From NCBI GenBank assembly GCA_947456345.1, contig CANGQU010000003.1:1-13117 (forward strand): 13,117 bases of DNA, given 5' to 3'. The DNA comes from Alphaproteobacteria bacterium (lineage in GTDB: Bacteria > Pseudomonadota > Alphaproteobacteria > SHNJ01). Each line of letters opens with the position of its first letter. Position 1 is the stretch's first letter. This document shows positions 1 to 6,271 of the stretch, piece after piece. A program made the translations under genes and the position numbers. The notes beneath the pieces are model-generated. The model was not told the origin of the DNA. It searched no databases and saw nothing but the letters and a program-made list of their open reading frames with translations.

Positions 1-1
1 C

Positions 2-271
2 ACCGGCTATGAGCGCCGCGAATTAACCGTGGCGCAAAAAACCCGCAAAGTTATTGCGCTGACCCTGGCGGTTGCGCCCAAGGCCGGGTTCGACGCCAAT
101 GACCGCGAGGCCGAGATGTGGCAATCCGCCAAAATCGAATTATTCCTGGCCGATGACGGGCTGTTTTACCCCATCCGCGCCGTGGCCAGCACCAGCCTGG
201 GCCCCGCCATTTTACAACTCAGCGGCGGCTGCATCGGCACACCGCCATGTGCAGCGGATACCAGCCTGTAG
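2..271 (+). CDS. Hypothetical protein, C-terminal part (5' end outside window)
   Basis: The frame is open from the window edge to a TAG stop, giving 89 residues that are probably the C-terminus of a longer protein. A GTG at 29 could be a start, but nothing resembling a ribosome site precedes it. The visible part holds a hydrophobic/basic stretch (VIALTLAVAPKAG), an acidic patch, and a small-residue tail with two cysteines (GGCIGTPPC). It has no family signature I recognise. The next gene (icd) begins 100 bp downstream after a heptamer repeat array, so the two are probably separate units. Confidence that it is coding is moderate and rests on the open frame and plausible composition. Confidence 0.5.
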   Translation, partial: TGYERRELTVAQKTRKVIALTLAVAPKAGFDANDREAEMWQSAKIELFLADDGLFYPIRAVASTSLGPAILQLSGGCIGTPPCAADTSL

Positions 272-282
272 CATTAAAAATT

Positions 283-310
283 CTATCCCCTATCCGCTAT
301 ACGCTATACG
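283..310 (+). repeat. Heptamer array (CTATMCS x4) upstream of icd
   Basis: Four head-to-tail heptamers are present: CTATCCC, CTATCCG, CTATACG, CTATACG. The same unit recurs in two other intergenic regions (1819-1884 and 11797-11831). The array lies 60 bp before the icd start, and its TATACG units resemble a sigma-70 -10 box, though no good -35 is visible here. Confidence 0.8.
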
Positions 311-371
311 CTCGGCCGTGAATCCGCTACTATCTGGGCCAAGAATTCCATCAGTAACAAGGATCTCCCCT

Positions 372-1817
372 ATGAGCAAAAAACACGTTACCTTTATTCC
401 CGGCGACGGCGTCGGCCCCGAAGTTTCTGCATCATCCCGCGCCGTGATCGACGCGTTGAACGTGCCGATTGTGTGGGAAGATCATATCGCGGGTGAAGCC
501 GCCTTTAAATTAGGTTTTGAAACCGGCGTGCCGACCGAAACGATCGAATCGATCAAACGCACCCGTTGCGTACTAAAAGGGCCGTTGGGCACCCCCGTCG
601 GCTATGGCAATAAATCGGCCAACGTGACGTTGCGCAAAATGTCGGAAACCTATGCCAATATCCGCCCCGTGCGCGAATGGCCGAACGTGCCCACCCCGTT
701 CAAAGGGCGTGGCATTGACATTACTGTCGTGCGCGAAAATATCGAAGATTTATACGCGGGCATCGAACACCAACAAACCCCGGGCGTGTTCCAGGGCTTG
801 AAATTGATTACCGAAAAAGGCTGCGAGAAAATTGCCCGCTTTGCCTTTGAAGTCGCCCGCGCCGAAGGCCGCAAAAAAGTAACCTGCGCCACTAAATCCA
901 ATATTTTGAAAACCACCGAAGGCACGTTGAAACGCGTGTTTGAACGGATCGCGCCGGAATATCCGGACATTATCGCCGAACACATGATCGTTGATAATTG
1001 CGCGCATCAATTGGCGAAAAAACCGGAACAGTTCGACGTCATTTTGTTCACCAACATGAATGGCGACGTGTTGTCCGATTTATCGTCGGGCTTGATCGGC
1101 GGCTTGGGCTTTGCCCCATCGGCCAATATCGGCAAAGACGTGGCGATTTTCGAAGCCGTGCACGGCAGCGCCCCCAAATACGCCGGTAAAAACAACATTA
1201 ACCCCACCGCGCACATGATGAGTGCGGTGATGATGTTGCGCTACCTGGGTTTCTTGACCGAGGCGGATAAAATGGAAAACGCGATTTACGCCACCTATGA
1301 ACAGGGCAACGTGATGCCGCGTGATGTGGTGGGCGATGCCAAGGGTTGCAAGACCACCGATTTCACCCAGGCCGTGATTAAAAACTTAGGTAAAAACGCG
1401 CAATCGATCCAAGCACGGAATTTCCAGCCAATCAAAATTCCGAATGTGCGCAGCGATATCGATTTCGTCAAAGCGACCAAACGGCATTGCGCCGGGATCG
1501 ATTTGTTCATCGAACATCATCAACAGCCCGCAATTTTGGCCGAGAGTTTGCAAAAATTATTGGCCGATACGCCGTTCCGCGTGAAAATGCTGTCCAATCG
1601 CGGCACGCAAGTGTGGCCGAATATGGGCGCCGAGCCGGATTTGGTTGATTGCTTCCGCTGTCGCTTGGATGCCAAGGACCCCACCCGCACCATCACCGAT
1701 CATGAGATCCTGGACGCGCTGCAAAAAGTATCGGCCCAGCACACCTGGACCCATATCGAAAAACTGAACGAGTTCGATGGCAAAGCCGGATACAGCAAAG
1801 CGCAGGGGGAAAGCTAA
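372..1817 (+). CDS. icd: Isocitrate dehydrogenase, NADP-type, alphaproteobacterial (Rickettsia-like) subfamily
   Basis: This enzyme oxidatively decarboxylates isocitrate to 2-oxoglutarate in the TCA cycle (cytoplasmic). The 481-aa product opens with the family's FIPGDGVGPEV motif. It carries the RPVR substrate-binding arginine near residue 101, the ENIEDLYAGIEH tyrosine loop near 122-133, and the metal/cofactor signature from NMNGDVLSDL through PSANIG (about 228-254). HGSAPKYAG at 264-272 places Lys269-Tyr270 where E. coli Icd has Lys344-Tyr345, which favours NADP. The extra ~140 residues after about 340 are typical of the ~480-aa Rickettsia/Caulobacter-like group rather than the 416-aa E. 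coli enzyme. The frame stays open upstream to 72, but ATG372 is chosen because AAGGAT (359-364) sits 7 nt before it and homology starts there. Confidence 0.96.
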   Translation: MSKKHVTFIPGDGVGPEVSASSRAVIDALNVPIVWEDHIAGEAAFKLGFETGVPTETIESIKRTRCVLKGPLGTPVGYGNKSANVTLRKMSETYANIRPVREWPNVPTPFKGRGIDITVVRENIEDLYAGIEHQQTPGVFQGLKLITEKGCEKIARFAFEVARAEGRKKVTCATKSNILKTTEGTLKRVFERIAPEYPDIIAEHMIVDNCAHQLAKKPEQFDVILFTNMNGDVLSDLSSGLIGGLGFAPSANIGKDVAIFEAVHGSAPKYAGKNNINPTAHMMSAVMMLRYLGFLTEADKMENAIYATYEQGNVMPRDVVGDAKGCKTTDFTQAVIKNLGKNAQSIQARNFQPIKIPNVRSDIDFVKATKRHCAGIDLFIEHHQQPAILAESLQKLLADTPFRVKMLSNRGTQVWPNMGAEPDLVDCFRCRLDAKDPTRTITDHEILDALQKVSAQHTWTHIEKLNEFDGKAGYSKAQGES

Positions 1818-1818
1818 G

Positions 1819-1884
1819 GGCATAGGGGATAGCGTATAGATTTGAAACGAAAATCGCTATACGCTACACCCTATACGCTATACG
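1819..1884. repeat. Inverted heptamer arrays downstream of icd / upstream of M48 gene
   Basis: Three heptamers lie on the minus strand at 1819-1839 (read on that strand: CTATACG, CTATCCC, CTATGCC) and four on the plus strand at 1857-1884 (CTATACG, CTACACC, CTATACG, CTATACG). The two blocks can pair as a roughly 17-bp stem (AGCGTATAG with CTATACGCT is perfect) around a 17-nt loop. It could act as a weak terminator for icd, although no T-run follows. TTGAAA at 1842-1847 lies 17 nt before TACACC (1865-1870), a possible promoter for the next gene that would use a heptamer as its -10. Confidence 0.75.
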
Positions 1885-1910
1885 CTTAATCCACAACCCT
1901 GAGGTGTCTC

Positions 1911-3011
1911 ATGCGTCGTTGGTTTGTTTTGTTGCCGCTTGTGTTGTTGACCGCCTGCGCCGGTGCCGTGACCAAGCTGCCTACCGTTGAGACATCGGCC
2001 GTATACGAAGAAGCAAAAAAACAACGCGCTTTGGTCGTCAAGGAATACATCAATTCCTTCGAGCGTCTGCAAAGACTGGCCTATCCGATTTTGTTGGCCA
2101 ATTACGAATTATGCGGCGAGGAAGTAACGTACCTGACTGGTATGTTTACCGCCAACGCCGATGGCTTCAATGGCGAGATGCGCGAGGCGATGGTCAAACT
2201 GCGCAATCTAGATGAGTTCATCAAGGTAGTTTACGTCGTCCCCAATAGCCCCGCCGCCAAAGCAGGTGTCAAGGCGGGCGACACACTGATCACCATTAAC
2301 GGCAATCAGATTGCGTATGGCGAAGGCGCAGAGGAAAAATTCGACCGCCAAATCAGCAAGATTCAAAAAACGGGCGAGCGAATCACCCTGGAATTGCGGC
2401 GCAACGACAAGGCCGTCACGGCGGCGATCACACCCGCCAAGGCCTGCAACTATCCGGTATACCTAGATGCAAGCGGGGTTGATAATGCCTATGCGACAGG
2501 CACCAAGATCGTTTTTTATCAGGGGTTGATGCGCGCCGACAATGACACCGCTGTAGCCCTAACCATCGGCCATGAGCTGGCGCACAATATTATGCGCCAT
2601 CCGCAAAAGGGTATGCAAAACGCCGTGGCTGGTGGATTTTTAGGCGCCTTAGTGACCGGTTTGACGGGTGTTAATGTTGTCAATACTTTTTCTAATGCTG
2701 GGCGCAGCATGAATCAACGCGATTTCGAATCCGAGGCCGATTATGTCGGCACTTATTTAATGGCGCGCGCCGGTTACGATATCAGCGATGCCGCCGACGC
2801 CTGGCGCGCCACGGGTATACGCGCGCCTCAGCAAATTTCGCATGGCTCCTCGCACCCGCCGGGTGCCGAGCGTTTTCTGGCCGTCGAAAAAGCCGTAGCC
2901 GAAATCGGCGTCAAGCGCAGCAAAGGACAAAAATTGATCCCCAATGATTTCCATAAATTGCGCGACGACGAAGCCGAACCCACGGCCAACACCGACGAAG
3001 TCAGTAATTGA
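1911..3011 (+). CDS. M48 family metallopeptidase lipoprotein with PDZ domain
   Basis: This is a predicted zinc endopeptidase anchored in the envelope, probably in periplasmic protein quality control (role inferred from family). The N-terminus is a lipoprotein signal ending in LLTAC, with Cys16 the likely lipidated residue. A PDZ-like region runs from about 102 to 175 (VPNSPAAKAGVKAGDTLITINGNQI). The catalytic zinc site is HELAH at 221-225, and the third-ligand helix is ESEADYVG at 274-281, followed by the usual SHPPGAER element (314-321). A PDZ inserted before the peptidase domain in a 366-aa lipoprotein differs from BepA/LoiP-type M48 proteins, which lack PDZ. Start ATG1911 has GAGGT at 1901-1905. 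The TGA stop overlaps the ATG of the next gene (TGATG), so the two are probably translationally coupled. Confidence 0.93.
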   Translation: MRRWFVLLPLVLLTACAGAVTKLPTVETSAVYEEAKKQRALVVKEYINSFERLQRLAYPILLANYELCGEEVTYLTGMFTANADGFNGEMREAMVKLRNLDEFIKVVYVVPNSPAAKAGVKAGDTLITINGNQIAYGEGAEEKFDRQISKIQKTGERITLELRRNDKAVTAAITPAKACNYPVYLDASGVDNAYATGTKIVFYQGLMRADNDTAVALTIGHELAHNIMRHPQKGMQNAVAGGFLGALVTGLTGVNVVNTFSNAGRSMNQRDFESEADYVGTYLMARAGYDISDAADAWRATGIRAPQQISHGSSHPPGAERFLAVEKAVAEIGVKRSKGQKLIPNDFHKLRDDEAEPTANTDEVSN

Positions 3012-3364
3012 TGGGCAGTTTCTGGCTTAAAATCCTCACCTCGGCCATCATGGTCGCGCTGATTGCCGAAATCGGACGGCGCTCGACCATGGCGGCGGCA
3101 GTGTTGGCGTCGCTGCACGTCACAACCGTTTTGGCCTTGATCTGGGTTTATGTCGATACGCGCGACAGCGAACGCGTCGCCACTATCGCTGCTAATAGTT
3201 TCTGGCTGATTCTGGCTTCGCTGGCATTTTTTATCGCTTTTCCGGTACTGCTGCGGCAGGGATTGAATTTCTTCACAGCACTTTTGGTGGCGAGCGCAAT
3301 AACAATTGTAATGTATTTTCTGACTTTGTATGGCTTGCGATTATTCGGTATCGAGCTGCGTTAA
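3011..3364 (+). CDS. DUF3147-like small integral membrane protein
   Basis: This 117-aa, almost wholly hydrophobic protein has four likely transmembrane helices, at about 5-20, 27-46, 61-82 and 88-110. The pattern AEIGRRSTMAAAVLASL followed by IWVYVDTRDSERVA and FWLILASLAFFIAFPVLL resembles what I remember of DUF3147 proteins, whose function is unknown. ATG3011 is preferred over a TTG one codon earlier because it gives the TGATG overlap with the upstream peptidase gene. That overlap suggests a bicistronic envelope operon, so a link with the peptidase is a fair guess but only that. The gene ends 2 bp from the convergent 3' end of the next gene. Confidence 0.8.
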   Translation: MGSFWLKILTSAIMVALIAEIGRRSTMAAAVLASLHVTTVLALIWVYVDTRDSERVATIAANSFWLILASLAFFIAFPVLLRQGLNFFTALLVASAITIVMYFLTLYGLRLFGIELR

Positions 3365-3366
3365 AA

Positions 3367-4833
3367 TCAGCGCGAATGTACTTGAACACCCATGCCAGCC
3401 AACCACGCGGGCGCAAGGGTAACGCGCGGCTGATGCCTGTGCCCGTTTTCGCCGGGTGGCGCGCGCGGTGTCGCATCGTGGCGAATCGTAGCCACTTGGC
3501 GCTGGGATTGGGCGGGCACCATCGGCGTGGGGCGCGAACCATCATCGTATTGATTTAATAAAGCACGGTCGGTAATGCGGGCATTGACGCGCTGGCGGTA
3601 TTCGATTTGCGCGGCGTTCATGGTTTGCGGATCAATAGCCAAGGGCTGCAATTTACCGCCAAGCCCCGCCTGGTTGCGCCAGGCGATTTTTTCCTCAACA
3701 CTCATCCCGATGCGGGCTTCGTGCACGGCGCGGAATTTGTCACGGGCCAGTTTTTGCGCCTCGGTTGCGGTATACCCCTCGGCCATATATTCGGCGGTCA
3801 ATTCGCGGAATATGCCCAAGGTCATGCGGAAACTGCCCGCGCTATGCTGTGCCATTGCCGCGCGCATATTTTCGATTACGGTCGCATCGGCCTGACCCTT
3901 GGCCATTTTTTCGCGCCACACCGAACGCGCCGCCTCGGCCGATTTTTTTTCGGCCTTGCCGGTATGGTGTTGGGCGATGGCGATGGGCAAATCGGCGCGG
4001 CCTTGTTGCACTGTGCCTGCGACCAAGCCGCTGCCGATGCGGCAAGCGCGCCCTTCGCATTCGATTTGCTGGCCGCGCTGCTCCTCGGTATCGCTACGGG
4101 CTTGGCGCAATTCTTGGGCAAACATTCGCCGCGCGGTTGGCAGATCGTGGCCTTGGGCTTGCAAGGCTTCGAGCCGCTGGTCTTTCCATGCCTGATAGGC
4201 CACGCGACGTTGTGCTTTGGCCTGATCCACCGCCGCCAATAAAATCTCGCCATCCAAGGTTGTGCTGGCCGGATTTTTGGCGATGGCGAATAGGTTTTCG
4301 ACCTCTGCCGCCGCCGCCAGCACGAGCGGATTTCCGTAATGCCCGGCTGTGCCAAACACCATCGCCTCGCCACCGCCAAGATTGTTGTTGGCAGCTTGCA
4401 TACCTTGTGTGGCGGCTTGTTCTTTTTGCCGGGCGGTTGTTTCAATCGCTTTTAAATCTTCGGCTGGCTGGCCGGGTTTGGGATGAATCGGCCGATCCAA
4501 TCCCTGCGCCTTTAAAAGCGCGGGCGCTTCACTGCCTGCGCTTTGTTTGATATCGGCAATGGCGTCTTTTAATTCGCCATAATACCGGTCATAGGCATGG
4601 ATCAATTCACCGACTTGGCCGCGCAGAGTCGCTGATGCGGGATTCATCTTGGCTTGTTCGATCGCCTCGGCCAAGCGCCATTTCAAATGTGCCACCAATT
4701 CCCGCAATTCTTGGGCGCGGCGGATTTCGCTGCTTAACTCCTGCCTCCGCTTGGTTTCGCCTTGGTAGCTAGCGCCCCATGTCAATTGCACGGGGAGCAA
4801 GTTGTAACCGGGGTAGATATAATTGGTAAGCAT
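3367..4833 (-). CDS. Hypothetical 488-aa alpha-helical, Ala/Gln/charged-rich protein
   Basis: I do not recognise this family. The product has no signal peptide or transmembrane segment. An aromatic N-terminus (NYIYPGYNLLPVQLTWG, about 4-20) is followed by long charged helices (about 28-100 and 190-250) that may form coiled coils. A glycine-rich hinge (NNNLGGGEAMVFGTAGHYGNP) lies near 150-170. A second helical block runs at about 290-400, and the tail is Pro/Gln/His/Arg-rich and probably disordered. The only cysteines I noticed are in IECEGRACRIG. ATG4833 has AGTAGG upstream and a near-consensus promoter about 40 bp away. Plus-strand open frames inside it (e.g. 3607-4242) look like antisense shadows. 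It could be a structural, secreted-effector or phage-derived protein, but nothing in the sequence decides. Confidence 0.75.
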   Translation of the reverse strand: MLTNYIYPGYNLLPVQLTWGASYQGETKRRQELSSEIRRAQELRELVAHLKWRLAEAIEQAKMNPASATLRGQVGELIHAYDRYYGELKDAIADIKQSAGSEAPALLKAQGLDRPIHPKPGQPAEDLKAIETTARQKEQAATQGMQAANNNLGGGEAMVFGTAGHYGNPLVLAAAAEVENLFAIAKNPASTTLDGEILLAAVDQAKAQRRVAYQAWKDQRLEALQAQGHDLPTARRMFAQELRQARSDTEEQRGQQIECEGRACRIGSGLVAGTVQQGRADLPIAIAQHHTGKAEKKSAEAARSVWREKMAKGQADATVIENMRAAMAQHSAGSFRMTLGIFRELTAEYMAEGYTATEAQKLARDKFRAVHEARIGMSVEEKIAWRNQAGLGGKLQPLAIDPQTMNAAQIEYRQRVNARITDRALLNQYDDGSRPTPMVPAQSQRQVATIRHDATPRAPPGENGHRHQPRVTLAPAWLAGMGVQVHSR

Positions 4834-4866
4834 GGTTGCCTACTAGGTTCATGACATCTGGATTTA

Positions 4867-4900
4867 AGGTAATAATATTACCTAATATGCTAAAAGTCAA
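4867..4900 (-). promoter_or_regulatory. Sigma-70 promoter with palindromic operator for the 488-aa gene
   Basis: On the minus strand TTGACT (4895-4900) is separated by exactly 17 nt from TATTAT (4872-4877). The perfect inverted repeat AGGTAAT-AAT-ATTACCT (4867-4883) covers the -10 box, a typical position for a repressor site. Transcription would start near 4865, giving a leader of about 30 nt. Confidence 0.7.
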
Positions 4901-4923
4901 TAATTATATAATGAATATTTGAT

Positions 4924-5102
4924 GACAATGCCTACATTGTGTTGTCACAAGATGAGCTTAGTGCGGTCACTTTATGATTGTCATTCCGGCGAAAGCCGGA
5001 ATCCAGGGGCTAAAAATCCTTATGCCAGCTTGTGGATCCCGGCTTTCGCCGGGATGACATCCCAAACACTTGTCTCATTTGTAAAGCAAAGGACAATGCC
5101 TA
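4924..5102. repeat. 11-bp direct repeats bracketing palindromic element A
   Basis: GACAATGCCTA occurs at 4924-4934 and again at 5092-5102, just where the element homology on the right ends. This could be a target-site duplication, though about 44 bp between the left copy and the palindrome (4935-4978) have no counterpart in copy B. The left copy also forms a small hairpin, ACAATG-CCTA-CATTGT (4925-4940). Confidence 0.45.
4979..5091 (+). repeat. Palindromic repeat element, copy A (81-bp core plus ~32-bp flank)
   Basis: The core 4979-5059 begins TGTCATTCCGGCGAAAGCCGG and ends with its near-exact inverse (25 of 27 positions complementary). Each arm contains its own small hairpin (CCGGC-GAAA-GCCGG), so the core can form a cloverleaf. 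Copy B at 11646-11726 is the same length on the other strand and differs at 3 of 81 positions. The right flank (5060-5091) is also recognisably shared with copy B, so the mobile unit is longer than the palindrome. No transposase is present; this resembles a MITE-like or REP-like element mobilised in trans. Confidence 0.88.
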
Positions 5103-5642
5103 TGTTTTAGGCATATTTTCCAATTCCGCCTTGGTCAGCACAAAGCGCCACATCCGGTCCAGTCCTTGTTTGATCCCAATTCTGGGGGTGGCGATGAAAT
5201 CCAAACCTGTCCGCTCGCCTGTGGTCACATGAAATTGCGGATCGGTTGCAACATCGCGGCCGTGATCGGCCATGGATATACCAAACCCCCGGCATAATTT
5301 CCCCGGACCGTTTAAATGCATGCCATCATCCGCCCACACGCCGCGCAATAATACGGCACCTGGCACGCCCTCGGTGGCGGTAGTGATATTCATACAAAAA
5401 TACATGCCATAAATCAGATAGACATAGGCATACCCAGCTGGGCCGAACATGATAGCATTGCGCTTGGTCATGCCGCGTGCGGCGTGGCTGGCCGGATCGT
5501 CGGTGCCGTGATAGGCTTCGGTTTCGGTGATAATGCCAGTGCGGGCATGATAGACCAGATTTTGGCCTAACATCTCCCGCGCCACCAGAAGCGTGTCGCG
5601 GGCGTAAAATGCACGATCCATAAGGCGCTTGCATTTGCCCAT
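5100..5642 (-). CDS. mpg: DNA-3-methyladenine glycosylase (AAG/MPG family)
   Basis: This monofunctional base-excision-repair enzyme removes alkylated purines such as 3-methyladenine and hypoxanthine from DNA. With ATG5642 it has 180 aa, normal for the bacterial family. Family motifs appear in order: [15 protein letters not shown] (12-26), ETEAYHG (40-46; Glu42 and Tyr44 match human Glu125 and Tyr127), [11 protein letters not shown] (52-62), [21 protein letters not shown] (65-85) and [11 protein letters not shown] (112-122). The frame stays open far upstream through mscL, which is spurious. ATG5657 and ATG5621 are alternative starts and none has a good ribosome site. It diverges from mscL with only about 60 bp between. 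Its stop codon lies inside the right 11-bp direct repeat beside element A. Confidence 0.93.
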   Translation of the reverse strand: MGKCKRLMDRAFYARDTLLVAREMLGQNLVYHARTGIITETEAYHGTDDPASHAARGMTKRNAIMFGPAGYAYVYLIYGMYFCMNITTATEGVPGAVLLRGVWADDGMHLNGPGKLCRGFGISMADHGRDVATDPQFHVTTGERTGLDFIATPRIGIKQGLDRMWRFVLTKAELENMPKT

Positions 5643-5677
5643 GGGCGTTGGTAGCATTTTTACGCCTATGGGGCAAA
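5634..5677. promoter_or_regulatory. Imperfect dyad in the mpg-mscL divergent spacer
   Basis: TTTGCCC (5634-5640) pairs with GGGCAAA (5671-5677), and GGCGT (5644-5648) with ACGCC (5662-5666), around a T-rich loop. The near-palindrome covers most of the region that must hold both divergent promoters, and its left arm overlaps the proposed mpg start. It may be a shared operator. No convincing -35/-10 pair was found. Confidence 0.4.
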
Positions 5678-5703
5678 CACCCGCCAATACCGGAGAAAAC
5701 AAG

Positions 5704-6111
5704 ATGTTAAAAGAATTTCGCGATTTCGCCATCAAGGGCAACGTGATCGACCTGGCTGTGGGCGTGGTGATCGGCGCGGCGTTTACCGCCATTGTCGGCT
5801 CGGTCGTGAATGATATTTTTAATCCGGTGATCGGCCTGTTGATTGGCGGGATCGATTTTTCGAATCTGTTTTTCACTCTCAAGGGCGAACATTTCAACAC
5901 CCTGGCCGAAGCACAAAAAGCCGGCGCGGTGACTTTGAATATCGGTCTATTTTTAAATGCTGTCATCAAATTTCTGATCGTGGCATTTGTGATATTTCTG
6001 GTGGTCAAACAAATCAACCGCCTGAAACGCGAAGAAGCCGCCGCTCCACCACCACCCCCCGCACAAGAAGTATTGCTGCGTGAAATCCGCGATTTATTGG
6101 CAAAACGCTAA
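5704..6111 (+). CDS. mscL: Large-conductance mechanosensitive channel MscL
   Basis: This inner-membrane homopentamer opens under high membrane tension to release solutes during hypo-osmotic shock. The 135-aa product has the standard layout: an amphipathic N-terminal helix ([20 protein letters not shown]), TM1 with the gating glycines ([22 protein letters not shown], about 20-41), a periplasmic loop, TM2 (about 81-102), then a charged cluster, a proline-rich linker (PPPPP) and the C-terminal helix ([12 protein letters not shown]). Length and motifs match intact MscL. The frame opens at 5629, but ATG5704 is right because GGAG lies about 8 nt upstream and homology starts there. It is divergent from mpg. 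Confidence 0.97.
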   Translation: MLKEFRDFAIKGNVIDLAVGVVIGAAFTAIVGSVVNDIFNPVIGLLIGGIDFSNLFFTLKGEHFNTLAEAQKAGAVTLNIGLFLNAVIKFLIVAFVIFLVVKQINRLKREEAAAPPPPPAQEVLLREIRDLLAKR

Positions 6112-6151
6112 CGCCTTGTAAGCAGCAAAAATACTGCGTTCTACCTAGTTA

Positions 6152-6207
6152 GTAAATTTTGCTTAGGTAATTTACCGCAAATACCCGGAAAAACATGTAC
6201 ATATAAT
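6152..6207 (+). promoter_or_regulatory. Possible regulatory spacer before the glycine-zipper gene
   Basis: The 160-bp gap between mscL and the next gene is AT-rich. It holds an inverted repeat, GTAAATT (6152-6158) with AATTTAC (6169-6175), and a perfect -10 hexamer TATAAT (6202-6207). No -35 hexamer is found at 16-18 nt, so the promoter call is weak. A start there would give a leader of about 58 nt. Confidence 0.35.
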
Positions 6208-6271
6208 TTTTGCGCTCCTTGATGTCTTTTGCTAACGATAATTATCCGTCAGCCAACGACCGGGGAACGCA

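Noticed and set aside
72..371. A 100-residue N-terminal extension of the icd frame
   Set aside because: It overlaps the upstream gene in another frame, is proline- and serine-rich nonsense, and a clear ribosome site and family homology start at ATG372.
1819..1884. The heptamer arrays as a CRISPR
   Set aside because: The units are 7 bp, directly adjacent and without spacers, and no cas gene is present.
3607..4550. Long plus-strand open frames opposite the 488-aa gene (3607-4242 and 3765-4550)
   Set aside because: They have no promoter or ribosome site and look like antisense shadows. The minus-strand frame is twice as long with a good promoter and start.
5643..6017. Extension of the glycosylase frame upstream through mscL
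   Set aside because: The segment is antisense to mscL, a certain gene, and carries none of the glycosylase family motifs.
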